This document shows, piece after piece, positions 28,400 to 36,379 of a stretch of 64,000 nt of DNA (positions are counted from its first letter, which is position 1; each line of letters starts with the position of its first letter). Origin of the DNA: Myroides sp. WP-1. Lineage in GTDB: Bacteria; Bacteroidota; Bacteroidia; Flavobacteriales; Flavobacteriaceae. The translations under genes and the position numbers were made by a program. The notes under the pieces are model-generated. The model saw nothing but the letters and a program-made list of their open reading frames with translations, was not told the DNA's origin and did no database searches. The stretch spans positions 45,928-109,927 of the forward strand of contig NZ_JACHTC010000013.1 of the NCBI RefSeq assembly GCF_014145635.1, written 5' to 3'.

Positions 28400-28827
28400 T
28401 ATTGTTGTTTATGGTAATGAATATTGGTTTCTACTTTAGCAAACTGCGTAAACATATGCATTACTCCACAATATTTCTCAACCGATAGTTCTACTGCTTT
28501 TTTAAGCTTAGCCTCATCTAAATTAGGGCCATAGAAGTGGTAATCTACAATAACGGTATGGTAAACAGCAGGATCTTCATCTGTTAATTTTCCTTCTGTT
28601 TCAATTTTGAAATCGGTTACATCCAATCTCATTTTTTTAATTAAAGAAGCAACATCTAAGCCAGAACAACCAGCCAATGCAGACAACATCAACGCTTTGG
28701 GTCTAAAACCCATATTATCTCCTCCATTTTCTGGTCCAGCATCAATTCGCATGGTTTCTCCACTTGGATTCGTTGATTCAAATTGCATATTCTCTAACCA
28801 AGTAGTGGTAACTTTATGTGACATCAT
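28399..28827 (-). CDS. OsmC/Ohr family peroxiredoxin-like protein
   Basis: The 142-residue protein has the two family cysteines: one in LSALAGCSGLDV and one in VEKYCGVMHMF. Such proteins reduce organic hydroperoxides using dithiols. A second Met is one codon in. It overlaps recJ by one base. A CAAATGTA sequence (TACATTTG on the minus strand) lies about 17 bases upstream. Confidence 0.88.
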   Translation of the reverse strand: MMSHKVTTTWLENMQFESTNPSGETMRIDAGPENGGDNMGFRPKALMLSALAGCSGLDVASLIKKMRLDVTDFKIETEGKLTDEDPAVYHTVIVDYHFYGPNLDEAKLKKAVELSVEKYCGVMHMFTQFAKVETNIHYHKQQ

Positions 28828-28843
28828 TTATTCTCATTTTTAT

Positions 28844-28851
28844 CAAATGTA
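28844..28851 (-). promoter_or_regulatory. -7 box (TACATTTG) for osmC-recJ
   Basis: Exact TAnnTTTG match on the minus strand, ending 16 bases before the osmC ATG. No -33 element at standard spacing. Confidence 0.5.
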
Positions 28852-29049
28852 TCAAAAAATATTAAGGATTAATCTTTTCAAAACGTTAATAATTAACGTA
28901 AAAGAGGCGACGTTTATTCTAATATACCTATCTAAATTAGAATAAAAAACGGCAATAAAAGCCAGTTTTAGTTTTTACATGTACTCTTGTAAGATACTTA
29001 GCTACAAAAATTGACACAAAGCAGTAGAATAATTTCAATTGCGTAAAAT

Positions 29050-29088
29050 GAAAAAGGAGTTGAACTTTTACAGCTACAACTCCTTTTA
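29050..29088 (-). terminator. Intrinsic terminator of rsmI
   Basis: AAAAGGAGTTG pairs with CAACTCCTTTT around a 14-base loop, immediately past the rsmI stop codon. Confidence 0.75.
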
Positions 29089-29093
29089 CTTTT

Positions 29094-29765
29094 TTATTTT
29101 TTTCCTGCCACTATAACAACTATTTCTCCTTTCGGCGGTTTCTCTTCGAAGTGTTTGAGAACTTCTACTACCTCACCTCTTACGGTTTCTTCGTGTAGCT
29201 TAGACAATTCTCTTGAAACAGAAATCACGCGATCACCACCAAAATAAGTTTGAAACTCTCCAAGGGTTTTCACCAATTTGTGCGGCGAGACATAAATAAT
29301 CATTGTTCTTGTTTCTTCTGCTAATTGCAAATAACGCGTTTGACGTCCTTTCTTGTCTGGTAAAAAACCTTCAAAGACAAATTTATCATTTGGCAAACCA
29401 CTATTCACTAAAGCGGGGACAAAGGCTGTTGCTCCAGGTAAACACTCTACTTCTACCTTATTTTCAATACAGGCCCTGGTCAACAAAAAGCCAGGATCTG
29501 ATATTGCAGGAGTACCTGCATCGGAAATTAGTGCAAATGATTCGCCTGTTTGCATGCGTCTCACTAAACTTTCTACCGTTTTGTGTTCATTGTGCATGTG
29601 ATGACTCATCATGGGTGTATTCACCTCAAAGTGTTTCAACAATTTGCCACTATTTCTCGTGTCTTCTGCTAAAATATAATCTACCTCCTTTAATACCTTA
29701 ATGGCGCGAAAGGTCATATCTTCTAAGTTGCCAATCGGAGTTGGTACAACGTATAATTTCCCCAT
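29094..29765 (-). CDS. rsmI: 16S rRNA (cytidine-1402-2'-O)-methyltransferase
   Basis: This 223-residue SAM-dependent tetrapyrrole-methylase-fold enzyme modifies C1402 in the ribosomal P site. Recognisable segments are LYVVPTPIGNLEDMTFRA, AEDTRNSGKLL, LISDAGTPAISDPG and the C-terminal GEIVVIVAGK. The length is typical. It starts 4 bases after the acidic protein gene and is its operon partner. Confidence 0.95.
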   Translation of the reverse strand: MGKLYVVPTPIGNLEDMTFRAIKVLKEVDYILAEDTRNSGKLLKHFEVNTPMMSHHMHNEHKTVESLVRRMQTGESFALISDAGTPAISDPGFLLTRACIENKVEVECLPGATAFVPALVNSGLPNDKFVFEGFLPDKKGRQTRYLQLAEETRTMIIYVSPHKLVKTLGEFQTYFGGDRVISVSRELSKLHEETVRGEVVEVLKHFEEKPPKGEIVVIVAGKK

Positions 29766-29769
29766 AATC

Positions 29770-31071
29770 TTATTCGAAACGCTTTTCTATTAGCGCCATA
29801 AAACGCTCTGCATATTCTTCTTTACCTTCCCAATTGTTGTATTCTGGTTTTACCAAGTGCTCTACAAAACTCTTTGCTTCATCAAACGTACTCACTGTGT
29901 TCAATTGAGACAACACGCGATTAAAGTCTTCAGAACTATTAGAGAACAAATGTTTTTCAAATGCAATGCGATCATTTAATCCTACCATGATCGTACCGCG
30001 ATAAATATCGTTAATTGTTTTCTTTACAATTCGAGGTTCTCTAACGGATACTTGATCTAGGTTAAACAACATATTTTGTTGATTCTCCGTTTTTTCCTCT
30101 TCCTTTGTTTGGGCCTCCTCTTTCTCTTCTTGTTCTTCCTTTTGTTGTGCGAAGAAACTAGCAGTACTTTGTACTTCTTCTGTCTCTACTGGTTGTTCCG
30201 TTCCAAGACGCTCAAACATGTGATCATCGACCAAGATTGTATCTTCTTTTGCTATATCTTCAACGCGAATAAACTCAATTTCCCCAAAATCAAACCCTTC
30301 AAAAGGATTATCCTCTCTTTGATCTGTTGTTAAGGAGACAAATACATCTTCTTCTACAATTTCCTCTTCATTTCGTTCAAAAGTCGCAGTATTTGATGTT
30401 TCCGTTACCATTTGATCTGCTAGTTCCTGCTCTTCAAAAGATTCTAAAGCATCTTCTTCTGTATCTATTTCATCTTCCTCCTCTTCTTCTTCAATTTCAT
30501 GCTCCAATTCAATCTCAATTTCAGCTTCTTCTTCTAATTCGACTTCAATTTCAATTTCCTCTTCCTCAACTAGATCATCACCGAAATGGGTTTGTTCTTG
30601 TATTTCTTCTTCCTTGATTTCTGACTCAAATTCATCTTTTTCTTCTTTCTCCAGTTCTTCCTCTAAGGTTGCTTGTTCTTCCTTAGCATCAGCAAATGCT
30701 TCAAAATTGACCACCGTTTCTTTTTCTGCTTCTACTACGATAGGATAATCTTCCACGATTAAATCAGTTGGAATCTGTGAGCGCATTTCTTCTTCTTCAA
30801 CCGCAGGTTGTTCAACAGGTACTGTTTCTTGCTTGGTTGTTTCCGCAACAGTTAACCCACTTAATTTTTCTACTAACTGATCTTCAGTGATGTCTTTTAC
30901 AAGTCCTAAAGCTAGGTTATCTTGATAAAATTTTAAAATTTGAAGCTTTTCATATAGTTCTTTTGCTTCAACATACAACTTATCCACATCAGTATCTTTC
31001 ATCTGCAATACGCGATGAACGATGCTCAACAACTCTGCCTCTAAGACTTTCTTCATAACTTTTAATTTCAT
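29770..31071 (-). CDS. Highly acidic protein of unknown function
   Basis: This 433-residue protein has a helical N-terminus (about 1-75), a very Glu-rich central region (about 115-330, with long stretches of alternating E and hydrophobic residues) and a more ordered C-terminal part (about 345-433, including TINDIYRGTIMVGLNDRIAF). There is no signal peptide. The C-terminal region is probably the conserved domain and the middle a disordered linker. An internal Met at 31056 is an alternative start. It is cotranscribed with rsmI and divergent from tdk. No function is recognised. Confidence 0.75.
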   Translation of the reverse strand: MKLKVMKKVLEAELLSIVHRVLQMKDTDVDKLYVEAKELYEKLQILKFYQDNLALGLVKDITEDQLVEKLSGLTVAETTKQETVPVEQPAVEEEEMRSQIPTDLIVEDYPIVVEAEKETVVNFEAFADAKEEQATLEEELEKEEKDEFESEIKEEEIQEQTHFGDDLVEEEEIEIEVELEEEAEIEIELEHEIEEEEEEDEIDTEEDALESFEEQELADQMVTETSNTATFERNEEEIVEEDVFVSLTTDQREDNPFEGFDFGEIEFIRVEDIAKEDTILVDDHMFERLGTEQPVETEEVQSTASFFAQQKEEQEEKEEAQTKEEEKTENQQNMLFNLDQVSVREPRIVKKTINDIYRGTIMVGLNDRIAFEKHLFSNSSEDFNRVLSQLNTVSTFDEAKSFVEHLVKPEYNNWEGKEEYAERFMALIEKRFE

Positions 31072-31098
31072 TTAGTAAATTATACAAGCTTTTTTTGA

Positions 31099-31106
31099 TA
31101 AATTTG
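31099..31106 (+). promoter_or_regulatory. -7 box (TAAATTTG) for tdk
   Basis: Exact TAnnTTTG match 51 bases before the tdk ATG, giving a leader of about 45 bases. No TTG at standard -33 spacing. Confidence 0.5.
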
Positions 31107-31157
31107 TCCTTCACAAAGTAACAAAAAAACTACTGGTTTCAGCCTGAAAATTACAAA

Positions 31158-31769
31158 ATGTTTCTAGAAATTCCTGTTAATCACAAAGAGCAGTTTGGAT
31201 GGATCGAAGTAATCTGTGGATCAATGTTTTCTGGAAAAACAGAAGAACTGATTCGCCGATTGAAAAGAGCGCAATTTGCCAAACAAAAAGTCGAAATTTT
31301 TAAACCCGCTGTAGACACGCGTTACCACGATGAATACGTGGTATCACACGATGCGAATGAGATAAGATCGACTCCTGTTCCCACAGCGGATAGCATTCGA
31401 CTCTTGGCGAGTGGTTGTGATGTAGTGGGGATTGATGAGGCTCAATTCTTCGATGCTGAGATTGTCCACGTTTGCAATGAATTGGCCAATTCGGGTATTC
31501 GCGTTATCGTTGCTGGTTTGGATATGGACTTCAAAGGTAATCCATTTGGACCGATGCCGGCGTTGATGGCCACTGCAGAATATGTCACCAAAGTGCACGC
31601 TGTATGTACACGTACAGGTAACTTGGCTCACTATAGCTACAGAAAAGCCGCGAGTGAAGATATTGTTATGCTTGGTGAAACTGAAGAATACGAACCTTTA
31701 AGCAGAGCGGCGTATTACAACGCAATGCGAGAAGCTGAGAAGCTGAAAAAAGAAAAACCCAAACCCTGA
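31158..31769 (+). CDS. tdk: Thymidine kinase
   Basis: This 203-residue TK1-type enzyme phosphorylates thymidine in nucleotide salvage. The P-loop is GSMFSGKT (residues 21-28), the catalytic Glu is Glu94 in GIDEAQFF, and GNPFGPM and the lasso region follow. The structural zinc site looks lost: Cys150 remains but the usual second Cys is Thr153 (CTRTG), and YEPLSRAAY lacks the later Cys/His pair. The MFS gene follows after 20 bases. Confidence 0.93.
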   Translation: MFLEIPVNHKEQFGWIEVICGSMFSGKTEELIRRLKRAQFAKQKVEIFKPAVDTRYHDEYVVSHDANEIRSTPVPTADSIRLLASGCDVVGIDEAQFFDAEIVHVCNELANSGIRVIVAGLDMDFKGNPFGPMPALMATAEYVTKVHAVCTRTGNLAHYSYRKAASEDIVMLGETEEYEPLSRAAYYNAMREAEKLKKEKPKP

Positions 31770-31789
31770 TTATATAGATTAAACGCTTT

Positions 31790-33025
31790 ATGAGAAAAAT
31801 ATACCAAATTTATCTGGACTCTTATCGAGGTTTATCCTCAGCATCTTGGATGTTAGCCATTGTCATGTTAATCAATAGAGCCGGATCGATGGTATTTCCT
31901 TTCTTAGGTGTTTATATGAGTAAAGAACTCCACTTTAAGGATGAGCAAACGGGATATGTTCTAGCTTGTTATGGTATCGGATCGATGATCGGTTCAACCA
32001 TTGGAGGATGGATTACGGATAAAATCGGAAATTACAAATTACAGTATTTGAGTTTATTGGGAAGTATACCCATGTTTATCTTATTGCCTCATTTTACCTC
32101 TGTGGTTAGTTTGGCTATTATGATTCTCGTTCAAAGTACAATTAGTGAAATGTTTCGTCCTGCCAACTCTGTTGCCATTACTAAATACGCTAGACCCGAA
32201 AATATTACACGTGCCTTTTCTCTCAATCGAATGGCGGTAAATTTGGGCTTTTCTATTGGTCCGGCTATGGGTGGGATGTTAGCTGCGATTTCTTACTCAT
32301 TGTTATTTTACATCAATGCAGGTGCTGCCTTCTTTGCTGCTATAGTATTCATTTACTTTTTTAAAGGACGTAAGGAAAACCCCAAGCCAACAGTTTCTAT
32401 TGAGGATGACAATGATATTACGTTAGGTACGTCAAGCACTAAGCGTCAATCTCCTTATAAAGATGGTTTATTCCTTTTTTACAGCTTTTTCTGTACATTG
32501 TATTCCATCGCATTTTTACAACTCTTTAGCACGTTACCTATCTTTTACGAAAAAGTAGGGGGCCTCAATGAGTTTCAAATTGGGCTTGTATTGGGGTATA
32601 GCGGTTTGTTGATTTTCCTAACTGAGATGCTATTAGTACACCTAGCAGAACGCCATTTGACTACGCAAAAAACGATTTTTTATGGCGCTTTAGTTGCTCC
32701 TTTTGCTTTTTTAATTTTTCTATTAGATTACAGCATTGTTTCCATCATTTTATCAATTACCCTATTAAGTGTATCGGAAATGTTGATCTTCCCTTATACC
32801 TCAACGGTAACGGCTATGCGTGCAGATGACAATAGCAAAGGCTCTTATATGGGAGTAAATGGATTGACTTTTGCGGTTGGATTCATCATCTCTCCTGTTT
32901 TAGGAACAAAACTCGTTTCTTATTTTAGTTATGATGTGTTGTGGATTGTTATGGGATCTATCTTTTTGGTTGCTGCTTTTGGATTAAATTATACCGTTGG
33001 CAAAATGGTTCAACCGAAAGTATAA
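31790..33025 (+). CDS. MFS transporter, 12 transmembrane helices
   Basis: This 411-residue integral membrane protein has the major-facilitator layout, with GSTIGGWITDKIGNYK fitting the loop 2-3 signature and a similar segment in the second half. Helix density and length fit drug/metabolite exporters of this superfamily, but the substrate is not evident. It may share a transcript with tdk (20-base gap). No terminator was seen downstream. Confidence 0.85.
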   Translation: MRKIYQIYLDSYRGLSSASWMLAIVMLINRAGSMVFPFLGVYMSKELHFKDEQTGYVLACYGIGSMIGSTIGGWITDKIGNYKLQYLSLLGSIPMFILLPHFTSVVSLAIMILVQSTISEMFRPANSVAITKYARPENITRAFSLNRMAVNLGFSIGPAMGGMLAAISYSLLFYINAGAAFFAAIVFIYFFKGRKENPKPTVSIEDDNDITLGTSSTKRQSPYKDGLFLFYSFFCTLYSIAFLQLFSTLPIFYEKVGGLNEFQIGLVLGYSGLLIFLTEMLLVHLAERHLTTQKTIFYGALVAPFAFLIFLLDYSIVSIILSITLLSVSEMLIFPYTSTVTAMRADDNSKGSYMGVNGLTFAVGFIISPVLGTKLVSYFSYDVLWIVMGSIFLVAAFGLNYTVGKMVQPKV

Positions 33026-33163
33026 GTACTCTCGTTGCATTTCTATTTTTTTACTAAAATAAATAAAAAATCGTTAGTTATTGATTACAAACAGGATAGC
33101 TCAAGAGACACAAAAAATATATGTTAAAATTTAAAACTCTAAATAAAATCGAGCTTTTAAGCC

Positions 33164-33193
33164 TTGCATTGTATATAATTTGTTCTATATTTG
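33164..33193 (+). promoter_or_regulatory. Canonical promoter of the tRNA gene
   Basis: TTG at 33164-33166, a 19-base spacer, then TATATTTG at 33186-33193 fit the Bacteroidota TTG-N19-TAnnTTTG layout. The tRNA begins 36 bases later. Confidence 0.7.
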
Positions 33194-33228
33194 CACTCGC
33201 ATTAACAAAATAATGCAGTCCAATATAT

Positions 33229-33302
33229 GGCGAGGTAGCTCAGTTGGTTAGAGCGCAGGATTCATAACCCTGAGGTCACGGGTTCAACTCCCGTCTTCGC
33301 TA
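33229..33302 (+). tRNA. tRNA with CAT anticodon (elongator Met, or Ile2)
   Basis: The 74-base cloverleaf folds cleanly: acceptor GGCGAGG/CTTCGCT (with G1-T72 and one internal wobble), D-stem GCTC/GAGC, anticodon stem CAGGA/CCCTG, loop TTCATAA, variable AGGTC, T-stem ACGGG/CCCGT with loop TTCAACT, discriminator A73. The anticodon stem lacks the three G-C pairs of initiator tRNA. CCA is not encoded. Met versus lysidine-modified Ile2 cannot be decided here. Confidence 0.93.
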
Positions 33303-33308
33303 CAAGGT

Positions 33309-33342
33309 AAAAAGACTTAATCTATCGATTAAGTCTTTTTTT
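33309..33342. terminator. Strong bidirectional terminator after the tRNA
   Basis: AAAAAGACTTAATC pairs perfectly with GATTAAGTCTTTTT around a TATC loop. It is followed by T-runs on both strands, and the plus-strand T-run reaches the stop codon of the converging lipoprotein gene at 33342. Confidence 0.9.
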
Positions 33343-33833
33343 TATTCCTTTATAAATTCAAAATCAATTTCCATTTCCTTATTTGAAACCTTTGCTTTGA
33401 GTTTACCCTCTTCTAATTTATAGGCAATATGAGTTGGAAAATCATGGGTTTCGTTTACACAAACAAAAGAATTCTCTTGTAACTCCGTCATGGCAAATGT
33501 AACTGTATCGGCGTCGTCTGCAGTTTTTACGACCAAGTTCCACTGTTCATCAGCTAATATCAAACGCATATATTCTTTGCTTATCGTATCTCCTTGTGCG
33601 AGTGTATAACCAATTCCATCGTACTGAGAAGCGCTTGTTTTATTCCAAGACTCAAAAGTTGAACGCCCCTCTTGGTCATTGGTTCTCTTCCAGTTTCCTA
33701 AAAGCCAATCTATAGATGCTGTTTGTGCAACTCCTTCTTGAAGTTGATCTAGGTCTACTACGGTGTTCTTCTTATCTTCTTTACAAGAACCTAAGGCAAG
33801 GGCTAATACGACTAATACGACTATTTTTTTCAT
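33342..33833 (-). CDS. Small lipoprotein, DUF6265-like
   Basis: This 163-residue protein has a signal peptide with a lipobox (LGSC) and a short linker, then a domain beginning WLLGNWKRT and including FESWNKTS, EYMRLIL and THIAYKLEEGKLKAKV. The WLxGxW start resembles small lipocalin-like beta-sandwich families such as DUF6265; this is a tentative match. Lipidation places it at the envelope. It is convergent with the tRNA. Confidence 0.75.
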   Translation of the reverse strand: MKKIVVLVVLALALGSCKEDKKNTVVDLDQLQEGVAQTASIDWLLGNWKRTNDQEGRSTFESWNKTSASQYDGIGYTLAQGDTISKEYMRLILADEQWNLVVKTADDADTVTFAMTELQENSFVCVNETHDFPTHIAYKLEEGKLKAKVSNKEMEIDFEFIKE

Positions 33834-33940
33834 GGTTTTTGGTTTTTGTTAATTGGAAATAATAAATTAAAGATAATACTTTACTTCCTATCAAATACAG
33901 AGATCTCAGCTTAAACTTAGATTCTATTATTCCAATAACA

Positions 33941-35260
33941 TCACAAAGATCTATTCTCAAATTCCAAATTCCAGGAATCTTGTAATACTCTAGCACTCGG
34001 AGCCCAACAAGGAATAAGTTTTCGATCATTAGAATAAGAAAGACTACTTTCATAAAGATTACAATTGTAATAAACATTGTGTATCTCACCATTGCGTATA
34101 ATCCATGTAGACTCGACAGTTGGCACTGCGTCTACCCAGGTATAAACTGTTCTTCTGTTGTCCGTAATAAAAGAGCTAGCATATAAAAATTCTTTGTAGT
34201 AGGTATTAAATATATAGTATTCATCTGTGTTACCAGAAGGAAGTAACACCCAAAAACCATTAACAACCTTACCTCCTGGCTTCCAACCAAATACCTCTCG
34301 TCTTTTCTTAGCGGTATCCATATATAGTGAAGCGTAGAAATAATGCTGCCCATAGTAATTGTTATAGATAGTGAATATCGGAAGCTCTTTAAAGTACTTG
34401 TTTTCGTTTCTTTTTATGATCTCAGTAACTAAATCTTTGGTGTAGAAATCCATCGCAATTATCCCTATATGTGCTGCTTCGTTTCGAGAATTATCGACCT
34501 GCTTTGCCCCCAATCCCTCTTTAAAATCACGAGTAATAGCGGGTAGCAATATACCGGCAAATGACTTTGGGCTTGACAAGGGGGGATTTGTTGCGCTACA
34601 ATGATTTAGGTATAAGGTAGGATTACCACCGTTTCTGTTTACTCTTGCTGATTCATTAACCAAATTAACAATCTTTCCCCTTTTACTCGATACCGATGTG
34701 TCTGAGTAATCGTCTTGCACTTTGATCGAACTATAAGGTATTCCAGGAACAGATAATACATTAGAAAGAACAACTATCTTTCCTCTAACGCTACCTAGGT
34801 TTGGGATAGAAGTTTCTAAATACATTTTTTGATGATATTCACCGTATTTCGTATCAAAAACAGCACGAAACTCTGCATCTGAAACTGAAGAATTTTCTTG
34901 CTTAATTCTCATAATAATTGTTTCAGAACTATTGGTGTTCAAGAAATTTAAACACTGAATCAGCACATCTCCAAAATTAATGTTCAGGTAAAATTGTCCG
35001 TGATGAATAGTAAATACACCATCAATTACACAGCATCTTATATCAAGATAACGAATGCCATCTTCCAATTGTTTTTTTATTGTACAGTCAGAATTCTGCG
35101 CTGCAACATATTCATCAATCCCAGGAGCTTGTCCAGATTGCCCTTTTCGGGCACAACTATCATGTGTTCCTGGTATTGATATGTGAGCAATGCTCTTACT
35201 ATCTTCGATACAACTCATCCAGTTTTTGGTATCACTTAACAATGAATATCTCATATACAT
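33941..35260 (-). CDS. PI-PLC-X domain phospholipase with C-terminal threefold repeat
   Basis: The 439-residue protein has a bacterial phosphatidylinositol-specific phospholipase C domain (residues about 18-290). Visible active-site features are HISIPGTHDSC (His33), GIRYLDIRCC (Arg75) and TIHHGQFYLN (His86/His87), matching the two catalytic histidines and the arginine of the Bacillus enzyme. Residues about 300-439 hold three similar segments of about 45 residues, each with a YN or FN plus LYAS-like strand, an R-x-V-x-W segment and a terminal W; this threefold pattern suggests a beta-trefoil. There is no signal peptide, and the upstream frame gives no earlier start before a stop at 35276-35278. 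No cotranscribed neighbour. Confidence 0.83.
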   Translation of the reverse strand: MYMRYSLLSDTKNWMSCIEDSKSIAHISIPGTHDSCARKGQSGQAPGIDEYVAAQNSDCTIKKQLEDGIRYLDIRCCVIDGVFTIHHGQFYLNINFGDVLIQCLNFLNTNSSETIIMRIKQENSSVSDAEFRAVFDTKYGEYHQKMYLETSIPNLGSVRGKIVVLSNVLSVPGIPYSSIKVQDDYSDTSVSSKRGKIVNLVNESARVNRNGGNPTLYLNHCSATNPPLSSPKSFAGILLPAITRDFKEGLGAKQVDNSRNEAAHIGIIAMDFYTKDLVTEIIKRNENKYFKELPIFTIYNNYYGQHYFYASLYMDTAKKRREVFGWKPGGKVVNGFWVLLPSGNTDEYYIFNTYYKEFLYASSFITDNRRTVYTWVDAVPTVESTWIIRNGEIHNVYYNCNLYESSLSYSNDRKLIPCWAPSARVLQDSWNLEFENRSL

Positions 35261-35897
35261 CTTCTTTAAAATTAATCAATATTTAAATTTTATAATGCAC
35301 CCGCTACGGTTGCTTTATCAATCAAAAAAATCAGCTATTCGACTACGGATTTACTACAAAAAGGAAGGATTTACTTGTCTTGCTTATTGTTTTGCAAGAC
35401 TAATCCCTGATAAATCTAAGAACTCGTAAACGGATTATTTTTCTACGCTAGAAACAAATATTATGCCCTATCTTTTTATCAAGCACAATATTTTTTTCAA
35501 GTATTTATAACTTTGAATCGTGTAATTTCTATCTAATTATTTAACTAGAATAACCGCTATTAGCCCACTAATTCTTCCTCCACTAGAAGCGCCCCTTGTT
35601 ACTTATGCCTTTATAGTGAGATGAAGTAAGTTAAAACTGCTTAGGTTATACTTTGTATCGTGCAAAGTCAAAAGAATGCAAGTACATTATTTCCAATCCA
35701 AACACAAACCTTTAGGGGTATTGCATCAGACTTATTTAAGAGCTACCTGACCAATACGCCTATTCACAAAAGACATCATATTAGATTAAAGAGTTCTCTT
35801 ATTTAAAATGTAAACCGAGTTTTTATTATTTTTCCTTCCTAAACTTTACCTAAAAAGGTGAAGCTATTTCTAAAAACTAAATATATTTGCTCTATTC
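35261..35897. other. AT-rich intergenic stretch without a convincing gene
   Basis: About 640 bases upstream of the PI-PLC gene hold only short open frames with no known motif. An imperfect hairpin (GTCTTGC / GCAAGAC, 35377-35400) and a TATATTTG box at the right end are the only structured signals seen. It could be a decayed gene or a promoter-rich junction. Confidence 0.5.
35882..35889 (+). promoter_or_regulatory. -7 box (TATATTTG) immediately before a short ORF
   Basis: Exact TAnnTTTG match that ends 8 bases before the ATG at 35898, predicting an almost leaderless transcript. Confidence 0.5.
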
Positions 35898-36266
35898 ATG
35901 ATGAAGTACAATCGACATATTGCCCAATTTTTATGCCTCCTATTTGTGTTGTTAGGTGCAGAAAAGATTAATTTCTTCGCTCAACAGGATTGCGAGTCGA
36001 AGATCTCCTTTTGTCCGATTGCCAATATGTATGTATACCAGCTAGGGACTTCTTCTGCAGATCATGCAGGAAAAACCACCAAAAGTAAAAACTGTAAAGC
36101 AACCAACATTAGCTGTGAGACTTTCTTTATTGCCCAAACGGTAGAGCATCCCCAAACCAAAAGGCGCATTTCTTTTGTTGAGAAGCAGTACTTCTACAAA
36201 CCTGTCATCCATTCGAATCCATATATAACACTAGTAGATCCTCCTCCTAATGTTAAGCCAGTATAA
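35898..36266 (+). CDS. Small exported protein of unknown function
   Basis: This 122-residue protein has a hydrophobic N-terminus (FLCLLFVLLGAEKINFFAQ) like a signal peptide or anchor, then a cysteine-containing body (CESKISFC, KNCKATNISC) that could form disulfides. It ends in a proline-rich tail. An adjacent second Met (35901) is an alternative start. A box upstream and an intrinsic terminator downstream support a real, single-gene unit. No family recognised. Confidence 0.6.
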   Translation: MMKYNRHIAQFLCLLFVLLGAEKINFFAQQDCESKISFCPIANMYVYQLGTSSADHAGKTTKSKNCKATNISCETFFIAQTVEHPQTKRRISFVEKQYFYKPVIHSNPYITLVDPPPNVKPV

Positions 36267-36269
36267 ATT

Positions 36270-36297
36270 AAAGAGCTCTAAATAGGGCTCTTTTTTT
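36270..36297 (+). terminator. Intrinsic terminator after the small exported protein gene
   Basis: AAGAGCTC pairs with GGGCTCTT (one wobble) around a TAAATA loop, followed by seven Ts, a few bases past the stop. Confidence 0.7.
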
Positions 36298-36309
36298 GTG
36301 TATTGAAAT

Positions 36310-36340
36310 AAAAAAAGGGCTACTTAAAATAAGTAGCCCT
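36310..36340 (-). terminator. Intrinsic terminator of the surface-protein/T9SS locus
   Basis: AGGGCTACTTA pairs with TAAGTAGCCCT around a 3-base loop and is followed on the minus strand by a run of Ts. It lies 40 bases past the OmpA gene stop and so closes the long minus-strand gene block. Confidence 0.8.
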
Positions 36341-36379
36341 AATGGGAAGTAAAATTTGTTGTTTATAGCGGCTCTGAAT

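Noticed and set aside
30076..30617. Plus-strand leucine-rich frames opposite the acidic protein gene
   Set aside because: Antisense of Glu-rich codons naturally reads as Leu/Phe-rich; not membrane proteins.
35190..35429. 79-codon frame upstream of the PI-PLC gene
   Set aside because: It overlaps the PI-PLC start on the other strand and shows no motif or start signal.
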